A stretch of 64,000 bases of DNA from Unio delphinus (GCA_029339505.1 JAQISU010000081.1:18882501-18946500); one strand, 5' to 3'; shown: positions 37,162 to 51,363, counted from the stretch's first letter. The notes: a model not told the origin generated them from the letters alone. Numbers and translations are program-made.

Positions 37162-38851
37162 ATGCCTCGAAAGTGTGTTAATACCGCGGACAATTTTTGC
37201 TATATTTGTGGGGAAGTGACATTTGCCAACCAGAAGAAAAGTATCAATTCTCAAGTGAAGAAGGCATATCATCTTTACTTCGGATGCAAGGTTGGTGACC
37301 AAGACAAGCCTTGGGCTCCGCATATATGCTGTGCTACATGTACAACACAGCTTTCACAGTGGTTGAATTGCAAAAGGTCATCAATGCCGTTTGCAGTCCC
37401 AATGGTGTGGAGAGAGCCAAGCAACCACCTAAATGACTGTTACTTCTGCTTGGTTCCTCCTCTTTCCGGCGGAATAACGAAGCGAAAGAAGTCGAGAATA
37501 GTCTACCCAAACATTCCGTCTGCATTGAGACTAGTTCCACATGGTGAGGGACTTCCTATTCCAGAACCTCCAGCAGAATATTCTCTTGATTCATCTGACG
37601 AAGACAAAGGTGAGTCGACCTGTTCTTCTCCTGGTCCATCAGCATGCAGTGATCCAGATTTTCACTGTGGTGCATCATCAACCCCACACAGAATAACACA
37701 GGAAGAACTAAATGACCTGATTCGTGATTTGGACTTATCAAAGAACAAGGCAGAATTGCTAGGATCAAGACTCCAACAATGGAATCTTCTAGAAGAAGAT
37801 GTCACAATTACTGCATATCGAAAGCGCCACCAGCAATTGGAGCCTTTTTTCAGAAAGGAAAGTAATCTGATATTCTGTTCCGATATTGAGGCCCTCATGA
37901 ATGCTTTAAAAATCACTCATGACCCACAAGAATGGAGACTATTTGTGGACTCTTCGATACTGAGTCTCAAGGCTGTGCTTTTGCACAATGGAAACATTCT
38001 TCCATCTATTTCCAGTAGCGTATGCTGTCCACATGAAAGAGACATACGATAACTTAAGGCAGCTACTGAATTCCATTGAGTATAACAAGTACAGCTGGCA
38101 CCTCTGTGGTGATTTGAAGGTAGTTGCTTTTTTAATGGGACTGCAGCAAGGATATACAAAATACATGTGTTTCTTATGCGAGTGGGATAGCCGAGCAAGG
38201 GAAATGCACTACATGAGGAAGGAATGGACTCGCAGGCAGAATGTAGCCATTGGAGAGAAGAATATCCAACACCCAGCTCTGGTTGAGGCTCAGAAAATCT
38301 TGCTACCACCCCTTCACATCAAACTAGGTTTGATGAAGAACTTCGTGAAAGCCATTGACCGGACTTTGCCAGCATTCCGATACCTGCATGAAAAATTCCC
38401 TCGACTCAGCGAAGCAAAGATTAAAGAAGGAGTTTTTGTGGGTCCTCAGATTCGAGAGCTTTTCAAAGATGACCGGTTCAACAACTTGCTGGAAGGTGAC
38501 GCGAAACAAGCATGGAATGCTTTTCGCCTAGTTTCTACAAACTTCCTCGGAAATGTTAGGGCAGAAAACTATAAGGAACTAGTAGAAGACATGTTGATGA
38601 AGTATAAGAAACTTGGCTGCAATATGTCTCTAAAGATTCACTTCCTTCATTCCCATTTGGATTTCTTTCCTAGCAACTGTGGTATTGTTAGTGATGAACA
38701 CGGCGAACGTTTTCATCAAGATATCGCAACAATGGAACAAAGATACCAAGGAAAATGATCCACTACAATGCTGTCTGACTACTGCTGGACACTCCTCAGA
38801 GATGCTCCCGAACAGCTGTACAAGAGACAGGCGAAGAAACCTAAGATGTAG
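37162..38851 (+). pseudogene. Broken copy of a dispersed transposase-like zinc protein gene
   Basis: It starts MPRKCVN with Cys pairs (CYICGE, HICCATC, CYFCLV) in the first 110 residues, suggesting zinc binding. The C-terminal part has CGDLKVVAFLMG, a CFLCEWDSR pair, LPPLHIKLGLMKNFVKA and EHGERFHQDI. I recognise it as a family found in many copies in invertebrate genomes. The conserved Asp, CXXC and Glu suggest an RNase H-like transposase, but the function is unproven. A frameshift at about 37998-38015 and a TGA at 38756 (in place of a Trp codon, after QGK) break it; the frame then continues to TAG at 38849-38851. No introns. Confidence 0.72.
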
Positions 38852-39084
38852 TCAATGACTTGATTTTTTTATAGGTAGGCTATTACAGTTGACCTTTTTC
38901 TATTGGAATGCATTTCGTTATGTAAACATTTATTTCTTGCAGATTAAAAAAATAATAGAGCCAATTTTGCAATTTGACTGTCATATTCGTGTTCATCACC
39001 TAAAAATTGATAAGAATTGACTAATTTTATTTCAGTAACATGACTTTTGTAAAAATTTGTTGTCCAGTGTAACCTAAGCGTAGT

Positions 39085-39089
<5 letters not shown>

Positions 39090-39148
<59 letters not shown>
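39090..39148. repeat. (AT)n microsatellite
   Basis: Uninterrupted AT dinucleotides. The 240 bases before it, after the transposase-like gene, show nothing else. Confidence 0.95.
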
Positions 39149-39152
<4 letters not shown>

Positions 39153-39610
39153 CAATCAATGTATTCAGAAACCTTTGCGTCATTACTGTCAAAGGTGTAG
39201 ACAGGAGGCATACATTTAAAGGTATTTCATGGAATTAACATACGTCCCGAATTAAGAAAGTGTGTCATCGACCGCACTTACAACTGTTTAGACATATGGA
39301 ATGTATGTATGTGACATTTTACTCGTTGTTTCAACGCATAAAATCAACATGCTCTTAGTCTTATTTGCTACTAATGAGCACGGTTGGAAGCTTTCTACTC
39401 ATATTACCAGACTGACTCTTTTGACTTTCAAGCATAATTGCTCAATTAGTCAAATTGTGTTCGAGAATTACATTGTATGAGGTTGTGTTGGAATTGTTTG
39501 CCAGTTATTTATCGAATACAAAAGTATCAATTAAAGAAAACATATAATGTTGCAAAATCTTATCGATTAATTTGCAGAATAAAATTGCACGACAAGGAAC
39601 ACATTAACAT
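39149..39610. other. No gene seen
   Basis: AT-rich sequence without a supported feature. Confidence 0.5.
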
Positions 39611-40262
39611 CTTTAGCACCTTTAACATATCATGGCACCTTTAACATATCATGGCATCTTATGGCACCTTAAATATATCATGGCACCTTAAACATATCAT
39701 GGCACCTTAAACATATCATGGCACCTTTAACATATCATGACACCTTTAACATACGATGACACCTTAAATATATCATGGCCCCTTTAACATATCTTGACAC
39801 CTTTAACATATCATGGCACCTTAAACATATCATGGCCCCTTTAACATATCATGACACCTTTAACATACCATGACACCTTAAATATATCATGGCACCTTTA
39901 ACATATCTTGACACCTTTAACATATCATGGCACCTTAAACATATCATGGCACCTTTAACATATCATGACGCCTTTAACACATTATGACACCTTTAACATA
40001 TCATGGCACCTTAAACATATCATGGCACCTTAAACATATCATGGCACCTTTAACACATCATGACACCTTTAACATATCATGGCACCTTTAACATATCATG
40101 GCACCTTAAACATATCATGGCACCTTTAACATATCATGGCACCTTAAACATATCATGGCACCTTATGGCACCTTAAACATATCATGGCACCTTAAACATA
40201 TCATGGCACCTTTAACATATCATGACACCTTTAACATATCATGGCACCTTACACATATAAAA
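39611..40262. repeat. Minisatellite, 19-20 bp unit, about 32 copies
   Basis: Unit CACCTTTAACATATCATGG with a three-base variant CACCTTAAACATATCATGG, arranged in tandem with occasional shorter spacers. Confidence 0.93.
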
Positions 40263-41285
40263 CTGAGTTGTCGGTATTTAGCCCAATGTGGTTGTATTTC
40301 TTATGTTGAACGTGGTAGGAAACAAAGTCAAGCCGTTGCTGACAGTAATCGACTTTATTGTGAACTCAATGCTAAAAAAGAAACAAAAGACCACGTCTGC
40401 TAAGAATTTATTATTTTTTTCTGTCAGTAGATTGTCTTTATAACACGTAGAATATTAGTACAAAATGATATCACAGACATGATAACATGATGTTTCGTTC
40501 CAATGTATAAACCGAGGTATCTTGTAAACAAAGTCAAGTTATAACTTCACGTTCGCAAAATATAACGATTTTTCAGTGAATTGCAACTGATGTAACTATT
40601 CTATCGATAAGTGACTCGCCAACAATGACATGAATTGGGAGAGTTTGTTAAAATCGGTCTTTCATATTGTCACGCCAGTCTTGAAACATTATATCTCCCA
40701 AAGACAAAAAGCTTAGGTTGAAAAACCTTGCACTTACATAAAAAAAAGAAACTTTTTAAACACATGCATATCGATAAATAGAATCCCAAACACGCGTTCC
40801 TGAAGTCTGTGAATTACGTCCTCTTTCAGAGAAATAACATATTCTTAGGACATCTATAAAAGAACAATATTGTTGCTTTGAAACCATTTTAGCAGGAATG
40901 TTAAGACAGGAAGAGAAACATAGAAAGTTAAGACAACACATAAAAGGCAACAAAGAGGGAAAGGACTATCAGTTTTTGGAGCGTTTTTTTAAACAAAATT
41001 TATTTGGAATATCCGGACTTTCTGCAATAAACACTTTGAATATAACAATGCAAAGTTGATGCACTAACAATCATACATTCATAGATAGAAATTGATTTCT
41101 TAGCCATTCCACTAACAAAACTGGCATTACAAGATTACTATGGTGTAGAATGTTTTTTTTTCGACGACCACCCCGTTATATTATACCTGTAAATAAAGTC
41201 ATCAAAACTACAATACGAATATACCCATTAATGCCAGAAAGCTCCTGGCAGCAATGCCATGCATTCTTTGTAAAGTGAAGTAGAT
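40263..41285. other. No gene seen
   Basis: AT-rich. The segment at 41000-41060 (GGAATATCCGGACTTTCTGC) recurs with changes at 42088-42120, so a short repeat flanks the next minisatellite. Confidence 0.5.
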
Positions 41286-41602
41286 TTGTCCCTGATCCAC
41301 AGGTTATCCAGTAGTTTCATACTTATGTCCTTGATCCACAGGTTATCTAGTAGTTTCATACTTATGTCCTTGATCCACAGGTTATCCAGTAGTTTCATAC
41401 TTATGTCCTTGATCCACAGGTTATCCAGTAGTTTCATACTTATGTCCTTGATCCACAGGTTATCCAGTAGTTTCATACTTATGTCCTTGATCCACAGGTT
41501 ATCCAGTAGTTTCATACTTATGTCCTTGATCCACAGGTTATCCAGTAGTTTCATACTTATGTCCTTGATCCACAGGTTATCCAGTAGTTTCATACTTATT
41601 CT
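41286..41602. repeat. 39-bp minisatellite, eight near-identical copies
   Basis: Unit of 39 bp containing TTGATCCACAGGTTATCCAG and TAGTTTCATACTTATGTCC. Because 39 is a multiple of three, open frames run through on both strands; they are artefacts of the repeat. Confidence 0.95.
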
Positions 41603-42841
41603 TACAGAGCATACCTAAATAAATCACTTCTTTACAGAAAGAGTATAGCAGCATGCAGCTAGATTATTGAAAGGTGTGGAAACTATACACATTCAAGACT
41701 TTCAATGACATGGTCACAGAAGATGACAATGATTATTCTGTAGAAGTTAACAAATCAAAGAAATAAAACACTGTTGCAATCAGGAAATGATGGACCATTT
41801 GTATTTGGATATAATATTGTTGAAAGGAGTGAATTTGCGTCTTAGACATAATTGGACTTGATTCATCTTTCATTGAATAATCTGTGATATGCTAACAAAG
41901 GCAAAATCAGCGTTGAAGAAGCAAACATATAGCTGCAACATGTGGAAGTCATATCTCGACCGGATTGTGAAATCAATTAGTCTCTGACTAGAACGACAAC
42001 CCAGTATCAAATACGAGTAGTGCAAGTGTAGACATTTATAATTGCTAATGGACGTCCAGATCGAAAAGCATGCATACTTAATAATTCATTCGGGATGGCC
42101 AGACTTTCTGCAGTAGACCCCCTTTGAACATAGCCATTAAGATACGATTTACTTGATGTATAAATATTACCTGTTTGAAGCCAACAGACAATTTGATACC
42201 ATCAATACACACGGCATTTACGACTATGTCTGCCAGGTAGGTATTGTTTGTAGGGAATCGATTTCGCATCAGATCAAGGCAGTGATGAGATGTCATAGAA
42301 CGATCAATAGAAACATCAATTTTGAAATAGGCAATGATACCTGTTCAGGAATGGCAACAATGGAACAACGGCAACCACTAATTGTAGATAAAGAATAACT
42401 TTAATCCCAAAAGAATTAGATGAGTGATGCCAACGATCTCACCTTTAACTCTTGATCTTCTTGGACGAGTTGATTCAAAAGGGATGGGTAAAATCGAAAA
42501 GGAAATTGCCATTTCGCGTAACGAACGGCCGGCAGACTACAGGACAAAACTGTTGAGGTTTGACTTCTTTGGAGCATGGTCTTGGGGGTAGGGTGGGGGT
42601 GGTGCACACCAAGGCGTTTGCGATTATTAAAAATATCCTGTCTCATGGTTACTCCAAGGGTTCTGTCAGGAATCGAGTGCTAATCTGTGAAAATAAATAT
42701 TTGTTTCCTAAGTATGTAATACTTCCCGCCCTACACATAATGTTGATCTGTTGCCGTATTTGTCTGTCAACTTGTATATGTTTATAACGCTCCTCTTCCA
42801 TTCTTAAATAGTCCTAAAGTGTCATCCATGGAGTAGAGAAG
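41603..42841. other. No gene seen
   Basis: Mixed AT-rich sequence with short frames only. Confidence 0.5.
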
Positions 42842-43697
42842 TGCATTTCGGATGTGAAATCATGGATGACATGTAACAAGTTGCAGATGAATGATGATAA
42901 AACTGAGGCTATTCTGATCACAACACAAAGACTTTCTCGTTCACATCCTTTACCTCAGACAATAAATATCAGCAACACCAACATTAAATTCTCACAGTCA
43001 GTACGGAATCTAGGTGTTACTCTAGATAGTAGTCTCACATTACACCAACATGTCATGAACATCTGCAGGGCTGCATATCTTGAATTGAGACGCATCAGTT
43101 CCATTCGTAAATATCTTTCTGTTGATGCCACGAAAACACTTGTGTGTTCATTAGTACTTTCAAGACTGGACTATTGTAACTCAATTCTGTCTGGTTCATC
43201 ACAATATTTACTTCAGAAACTTCAAACAATTCAAAACACAGCTGCACGGATCATCTATAGAGTACCTCGACCAGAGCACACCTCACCACTGCTCTGTACC
43301 CTTCACTGGCTATCAATTTGATACAGAAGCAAACACCAGCTAGATCCTTACGCTCTTCTTCTGATAATCGTATACTCATTGTTCCCAAGGTGAAAACAAA
43401 GTCATATGGACAACGTTCATTTGCGCACCAAGGCCCGGCGACGTGGAACGAATTGCCCATTGAAATTAGACACAAAGACACAGTGGTTCCTTTTAAGAGT
43501 GCTCTCAAGACTCGCCTGTTTCGAGTGCAGGGACAAACTTAGCGACCTAATCATGTTTTGTATCATATATATTTTCAGCATGTTTTTATGTTTTCCAATT
43601 TCATTGTTTTTTTCATTTTGTTGTTCTGTAGTGTAGTCATATCATTACTGATGGTGTAAAGCGCTTAGAGCTTTTAAAGATTAGGCGCTATACAAAG

Positions 43698-43749
<52 letters not shown>

Positions 43750-43750
43750 C
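42842..43750 (+). pseudogene. 5'-truncated CR1/L2-like LINE, C-terminal RT region and 3' end
   Basis: Coding similarity begins at CISDVKSWMT (42842) and runs through RNLGVTLDSSLTL, LSRLDYCNSILSG and LQTIQNTAARII, the thumb/connection region of CR1/L2 reverse transcriptases. A frame change near 43320 leads into LRSSSDNRILIVP...WNELPIEIRHKD. The 3' UTR ends GTAAAGCGCTTAGAGC and an (ATT)n tail at about 43696-43750, as in CR1/L2 elements. A second 3' end lies at 51430-51687 and a third copy on the minus strand at 61190-61810. Confidence 0.88.
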
Positions 43751-43754
43751 CACC

Positions 43755-45119
43755 GTGTGCTTAATTACTGTCTTAAGTCCGTGAACTGAAATAAGATATT
43801 GAAATATATCAGAATACAAAAAAAAAATCCTCTTTATTGCACATCTGCGATGGAAAAGGAATCGTATTTGCAGGTTTTAAAAGTAACTAACAAGCCATTA
43901 GATTCAATGTAATTAAGGACAGATTTTCCATCAGGATTTAACTAGATTTAATCTATGTAACGTACACGAGCTCTTCTTCGATTTTCTAGATTCTTTGATG
44001 CGTTTACATTAAAGTTGAAAAATGTCCCTACAATTATTTGAAAATAGAAAAAAAAATTATGATAATAATATACTTAGAAGTAGATAATAAAAAAAAATCT
44101 TTATTTTTTTTTTATTAGTGATTTCGTTGCTTTCACTGTTCACTGCAATGATCATTTAACGAAATGTGGAAATAGTTCATTTGATAACACATTTCACGTC
44201 ACGTAGGTAGGCGCCAAAGGCACGCTTTTATTCTTTTAACTATTCGAATATTTTCATAAAAAATAAAATCTTATGGTGATTGCGTGACCTCAGTCAATCT
44301 ATTTCCAAAGATTTATATTTGCCACTTAGCCGTAAATAAGAAGCAACGGCTTCGTTTCACGTAACAATCAAGTCAATTTTATAAGTGACTTTTCTTCGAC
44401 CCAACATGAATCTAATATGGACAGGACATATATTCATTGACTATTTATATCAAATAATGTTTTGAAAATTAAAACGTATATGAAGTATGAAACATCTATG
44501 AACATTCTTTGACGAATTCGAAGTTCCGTTATTTCTATCGATGGTACCAACAAAATATAAAATCAATATATAACTTAGTTAAATTGCCTTCTTTCCTAAA
44601 TCAGCTTCTTCGCAAAAATCATAAAAAGAGATAGCATCAACCTAAAATTGTCTGAATTTGCTTTACATTTTAATACTGGCATTTTGTTAATCGGTGTCAT
44701 TCATTATATTGTCATATCTAAAACGAGAGCGTCAGGAATCAAAATTGTCTTTGATTTGACTGCATTTGTGTTTTAAAAAAACTACCACCGGTTATTTTCT
44801 ATTTTTCAAGCCATTGAAATGCACCATCCTTTAATTTATTTTCTGTTAATTTAAAATTAATATTCTCTAACTTTACCCTCTTGAAATTATTCGACTTTAA
44901 GTCTTTTAATGGGCTAAATTTATAGTTCACTGAATAGACATATTCTTTGAACAACCCATGAAACGTTTGTACGGTGTACAACTGTTAAGGCAACATCTGA
45001 ACAGAATTGCAATTAAATAATCTTTGACAGAATTGCATCTTTGAGATCGTTACTTTAATGTTAAACCGAACTTCATAAGTATTAAGTATTGCACAATTAA
45101 TTTTTAAACTTGTCTAAGG
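43755..45119. other. No gene seen
   Basis: AT-rich with poly-A/T runs; no supported feature. Confidence 0.55.
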
Positions 45120-45690
45120 ATTCAACGCACTCAAGAAGGATATGAACCCAGGTTAAAAACATTCAAATAGGATATGAGCCTAAATGTAAAATGCTCCAGT
45201 AGGATACAAAACTGAATTAAATACACTACTGAAGGGGATAAACATATAATGTAAACGCTCAAGTAGGATGTGGACCGGGATACAATACGCTCAAGTAGAT
45301 TGGGAACAATATTCAATATGCGAAGGTTGGATATAAACCTAGGTTCATTACATTCATGTTGTTTATATAACTAAGTTCAAAATACTAAAATAAAATAAAA
45401 TTAAAGATTTAAAACACTTAAGGATGATAAATTCATACATTCAATATATTCAAACATGTTTTGGACCTTGATTCAACACACCTAAGTAGGATATTGAACT
45501 CGATTCTGTAATAACAATAAAAGTATGAACCCGGATCGAATACACACAAGTTTGAAATGTATCATGATGGAATACATTTCAAGCTGGATACATGCTTAGA
45601 TTTAAGAGTTAAAGACGGATAGGAGCCAAGATTAAATTATCTCTTGTAGAATATGAACTTAGATTCAAAACGTCCATAAAAGATATTAAC
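45120..45690. repeat. Degenerate minisatellite, about 33 bp unit
   Basis: Repeated pattern CTCAAGTAGGATATGAACC followed by an AT-rich half (TTCAATAC), strongly diverged between copies. Confidence 0.6.
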
Positions 45691-46329
45691 ATTTTTCTCA
45701 AGTTTTAAAACGCTCTCAGAATATCCCGCACATTTAAATCGATAAAAGTATAGTTTGTAAGGGATATTCATTAGTTAGACAATTAGTATTAACGAGATGT
45801 GCAAGGAGCGTTTGATTTGAAGTTGTTTACACACGTAATCAATCATGAAACAACATGAATGAAATTTATCAGCAGTGGGTTTTATTTATCGAATGTTATG
45901 TATCATCAGCACAATTCACATACAATGAGAGCGCTTTGAATCAAGACTAGCGTATTTAAGACACGTAAAACAGTTTAGTATTTCGAAACATGGCTGAGGA
46001 TACGCTACAATATTTCGAAACCAAGTTTCCAAACACTATGTAGTCTTAATGTAGAGAAACCGTTTAAACTGGCCATTCTCAATTCTTAGTTGATGATTTT
46101 ATCATCCAGGTATTGAACATGCACCTGGGTCATCAAATGACTTTACCTTACTTCAGGTTTTGAAATATAGGATCGTAGACCATGTGAGGGTAAAGATAGG
46201 TAACCTAATAAACGTATTGATTTCTACGTAGAATCGTAATAAAATGGCTAATACCTTCAGCAACAGATCCTCTGTTCAAAACATCGTTGGGTCAACTTAA
46301 ATGACTGTCAGAATAAAAAATTGTTTGCT

Positions 46330-47200
46330 TGACCTTTATCAGGGAATTGGACTATAGTAATAATGCTACATTGTTAATTCCCAAACATATGTTGTAATAT
46401 TACTCTATAACCAGGCACTGACTTTGTGATCTCCAAAACCTGATGCAGTAATAATATTTAAACTGATATAGTAACAATACCACAAAGCTATAATTCCAAA
46501 CCCATGTAGTAACATTACCCTTTACCCAGACACTGATTTTATGATTACAAAACCCTGATGTAATAAAAATCTTACAACTGATGTAGTAACAATACTACAT
46601 AGCTCTAAAGATATCCCCAAACCCATGTAGTAACATTAACCTTTGCCCAGGCACTGATTTTGTGATTAAAAAGCCCTGATGTAATAACATTACTACAACT
46701 GATGTAGAAACAATGTTACATAGCTCTAAAGATATCCCCAAACCAATGTAGTAATATTACTATGTCTAATGTAGTAACATTACTATATGTCCAGGCACTG
46801 ATTTATGACCTCCGAAACTCAATGTAATAGCAATACTACATATACATCATAGCCATCCCCCCAAACCCATGTAATAATATTAATCTATTTCCAAACACTG
46901 TTTTTGTGATCTTCAAAACCTGATGTAGTAACAATATTACATAGCTATCCCCAAAATCATGTAGTAATATTAACTTTTTCCAGGGACTGATATTTGGAGG
47001 TCCAAAATCTGATGTAGAAACAATACTGCATAGCAAACCGACTAACCCATGTACATTGTCCTAATTCCATTCACTGACTTTGTGATCTACAAGACCTAAT
47101 GACAAGGTATAGTAACATTACTTTATTTCCATGGTAACAGTCTAACATTCATTTTGTGATTTAAAAATATGATGGAGTAACATTATTACAGCTATGCTTC
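46330..47200. repeat. Degenerate tandem repeat, unit about 110-120 bp
   Basis: Copies alternate CCCATGTAGTAATATTA, CCAGGCACTGATTTTGTGAT and AACCTGATGTAGTAACAAT. At least seven diverged copies. The reverse orientation of the same family appears at the window end (63590-64000). Confidence 0.75.
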
Positions 47201-47311
47201 TCACTGCCTGCAGAATAAAAGACAAAATTCAATGTTGTCTTTCTTATTGGACATTACTTTTGTAATTTAATATTAAATATAAATCCTTTCTTCATTGCAG
47301 TATTACCATTC

Positions 47312-47545
47312 TGGTGGCCTAAGTGGATAGATGATCCACATCAGATGTAGGATATCACAGGTTCGGAACCTTGCTGAGTCATACCAAATATTTATACAAA
47401 TGGTACTAACACCCACCTTGATAGGTGCTTTGCTCAGCATTAAGGTTCTAGTTTTATGACTGGTAGGTCTGGTGTCAGGATAATGTGACTGGCTGGGACA
47501 TCATGCTACATTTCTGTGGCATGATGCCCTAGTGCTAAATATCAA
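47312..47545 (+). repeat. SINE-like element, family B
   Basis: The tRNA-like head has GGTGGCCTAAGTGGATAG (A-box type) and a B-box-like CAGGTTCGGAACC, followed by GAGTCATACCAAA and a body ending CTGGGACATCATGCTACAT. The same order occurs on the minus strand at 55690-55900. Confidence 0.68.
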
Positions 47546-48619
47546 GCTCAGAATTTTAAGTCCTACACAAGGATGTGCTGTGAGTTTAATGCAAATTTGT
47601 AATCCCAAGGATTTGATTTGCAATTCTAAACTAAAGTGCAATAATGCATTCTTATTCTCACATTTCTGTGCTTACACAGGTAATCCAGGTAACAAAATGC
47701 ATACTGTGAATGCTGCTGCAACTGTCCAGCTGCAAAACAACCACTGAAAATTTCCTTACCATAACACAGAGCATAAATATTTAGTGTAACTGTCAGTGAC
47801 ATTTCAGCTTTCAAAGAACAGTACCAGTAATTAAAATGCTATAATAATTGCAATGCATAGTCTCTGAATTGTGTATTGAATATAGATTATGCAATTATAC
47901 AGCTATCAACATATCACAAGATGAAGTCCACTTTTATTGATTAGATTAATCAAGACTGACAAATAACAACATAATTTTCAATTCATCTTTGAGGAAGAAT
48001 TGATTTAAAATTTAAAACAAATACTGTGAATATACATTTTTTAAACAAAAGTTATAAACAGCAGCTTTTTCAAGTCATAATGGATTCTAGATGCTGTTCT
48101 TGTAGCTAGGTCAATCAGTGTGGGACTAAAACCACTGTTCAATTATAAATGTAAATATCTTGCAAATAAAATGTTTCATTTGAATATTCAGAAGAAAAAT
48201 ATTCAAGTGATGATTCAAACAAGTTTTTGATATTTTTTGTGCACTATGCTTCCAGTAAATTTTCAATATATTCCGAAGCCATGATAAAGGTCAAGTGTAA
48301 AGCATAAGCAAGAAATCTTGCACTGGTTTTCTGAAGTGGAAAATACAATCATCCACATATGAATGTGATAATATTACCATATAGCTTAGTTGGGGTCAGC
48401 TGAGGTTTAGAATACATTTAATTTAAAATCATGATTACCTTCTTCGTGCTGGGATCAGATAAGCTGAGATCAGCCAGAAATACTCTAATGCTTGGATCAG
48501 CCTAGCAAAGATAGGAATTCATAATAATCCTGCAGTGTTTCATTCACATTTTAGCTATTGTCTAAACCCTATATCAAGAAAGACAAAGTTATATTTAAGT
48601 AGTAGTTGATGTTGTACTT
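47546..48619. other. No gene seen
   Basis: AT-rich without a supported feature. Confidence 0.5.
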
Positions 48620-48860
48620 GTTGTAGGGTTAAAAACCATTTTTCAGTACAAGATAGGCTATACATGGCAACCAGTATAAATCGCAGAGGAAAAGCCTTGG
48701 AAAACCCCTGAAAGAATCACTGACCCACAAGAAGCTACTAGCAAGCTTTCTCACATACCCACATTAGCTAAATCTGAGACTTGAACTAATGCAGACAGAG
48801 GTGAGAGGGCAATGATCTGAATTGATGCACACTTTAGACACTTTGCCACTCAGTGCCCCA
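48620..48860 (-). repeat. SINE-like element, family A
   Basis: Same layout as 30550-30770, more diverged: ACCCACAAGAAGCTACTAGC and CAAGCTTTCTCACATACCCAC are shared; the head ends in GCCACTCAGTGCCCC. Confidence 0.7.
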
Positions 48861-51360
48861 ACTACAGCAGATGTCAAAATAGTGTCTAAACAAAATGTAA
48901 AAAATTCCTCTAAACAGTGTGTCCTAATGTTTTAATTTTAGCATTAAAAATTGAAAAGGTTTTCAAATATTACTCAAAAAAGTGATGTCTTGCAAGAATC
49001 AAATTGTCCAAAGGAAAGTAAAACATGCGAATCTTACAAATTTAATTTGTTTTGTGTCACATCTTGAAGGCCATTTATGTGACATGTCACAAGACTCTCA
49101 GCCTTATTTTTTAATATTTTCTTATTTAATTTTCAACTCTTTCTTTGTTAAACATTTATCATAAACATTTTACCAATTGTAACATGTCCAGAGAATATGT
49201 GTAACAGATATTCTATACAGTATGTATATCTCTGTCATTTGTATCAAGTCTTATTGCCATATTGCTGGTCTTGTATTAAATCATTGTTTTGCACTTTTCC
49301 TGTTGGTGCTTTACAAAATGTAAAGGTGGTTTCTTTAGAAAAATGCCCAGATACATTGTTTGATTTTATATTTAACCAGAGCTAACTCTGGATCTCTCTC
49401 CTTCCTGCAATGAAACAAACAATACAAATGAATTGGTTACTACTAATATGAAAACCAGCTCCATACCAACTGTGAAGATAATATAAAGTATGTGACTTCT
49501 GAGAAGTGTACACTTTATAACACATAGAGAATATACCAGAATAAATGGTCCCTTGAGTACATTTTAATAATACATATGTGGATTCTGTCATACAGAAAAG
49601 GTACATGTAAACAATTTGCACATTTATAGTACATACACACATATTCTTAACATAATATTTTTTGTCCAGCTTGAATAACTGCATGTACAGTCAACAGGAT
49701 TATAAGAGTTGGAAACATATGGGTCTCTGCTTTAAAATGGGAATAATATTGAAAATTTTATTGTGACATTTCAAAACTAATCCACCAGTTTCCAGGAATT
49801 TATTTCAGAACAATTTCGACAAAAAAAGTGCCTATGAAATCTCAACTAATATCCAGTATTCGTAGCATATGTAAGTGATTTTTTTAAAACTTAATTCTCC
49901 TCAAATACTTTCAATATGAATACAAATGTGCTATAAGTGGTTCACATTACATGTGCAATGAATGTTCTACTAAGATTGGGCTACTAAAGACCACTCTTGC
50001 AACTGTGTGGCCATCATAATGATAAAATGGAGAATATCATTCACATTACATTACCCAGAAGTGACGTATCGCATTTTGGATAAGCAGTGAACCTTAACGT
50101 TGAATGTTCTGAGCTTAAAATCTGTATCACATTTGGACCAGTGCAGTATATGGGAAGTGTCATTTTGACCTTTATTTCTAATTTCTTCCATGACAGTGTT
50201 AAAACTTCAAAGAGGGCCAGTGTTCTGACTCAATGAAATTGACTGGATATTCTAATATGGGTTTGAGGAAGAGACAGCTGAACTTCCGATCCATGTCAAA
50301 TAGCCATTTTTCAAAGGGAAAAGTTATATAATATAGTTCAGAGATTCTGACTGATAAAACAAATTGTTGTATTAGGAAACATTTTAGAAACCACTGTATA
50401 TGATTGACCAAGTGAAATTAAGGCATATATCTGGATAATTTTATTCTTTAAGGAAACAGTTTCTGAGAAAGAGGGGACTCAACAGTCCAGAAATGAAGTC
50501 TGAAAAAAAGAAAATGGAAAAGTGTAAAGGGAGGTCCAAAAGGGGAAAGTGACAAGTGGAGAATAAAATCTAGGAAGTCCACGAAGGACAAGGCAGTGAA
50601 GAAATGGAAGACTCAAAGAGATAGGAAACATTGGAACAGTCATGAGGAAAGTGATGCAATCAGTCGTGGTCATTGCAATCTTTTCACCACATGCTATGAT
50701 GATGCAATAAATCCAAATTAGACACTGCTATTAAATCCTGTTGATTTCATTTTAAGTTGAATTGAAATTACCACTATTAATTTGTTTGATTAAATTCGTT
50801 CTTTTCTTGTCTAAGAGGGCTCCTATTGCATCATTTCTTCCCAAAAATCTTGTCCAGTTCTCTGTTGATATTCTATCTTTAACTCACATTAGGTCATAAT
50901 ATCAATAGAGGTCATCCCTTAGTTAACATATCCCAAATCCAATTAACTACCCATCTTACAACTGCTATGAAGGAGAACTTTGCACCAGAATATGCTAATA
51001 TTTGTCTTTTAGACTAAAGTAAGACAAATGAGTTGTAGGAGGTCCACCTTGGCCTCTTATTGTGTTAATACTGTTACAATACAGCAAATTCATATGTAAA
51101 ATGCTATGAGCTTCAAAGCATATTTTTTTTTATCTATTAGGTCATTATTGATTTTAAGCAAAATATGCAGCCAAGCTAAAGTCAATACATTTTACATATA
51201 TAATTTATATCACTAATCAAATATACTGTTTAGAATTATGTTTAAATGCTAAATGAATATGACTTTATGCCCCGGTGATAAACATCACTACTAACTGCCA
51301 CACTGCAGACATCATATCAATATGACTGAAATTTCTTTAAAAACTATGCTAAAACTCCAA

Positions 51361-51363
<3 letters not shown>
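48861..51363. other. No gene seen
   Basis: About 2.5 kb of AT-rich DNA with short frames and no recognised repeat. Confidence 0.5.

Noticed and set aside
39611..40262. CRISPR-like regular spacing
   Set aside because: Units are directly adjacent minisatellite repeats without unique spacers; the genome is animal.
41228..41618. Open frames of 110-121 codons on both strands
   Set aside because: A consequence of a 39-bp repeat unit with no stop; not genes.
42338..42362. ATMEQR peptide also seen in the transposase-like gene at 38730
   Set aside because: Only about 15 bases match; chance similarity is likely.
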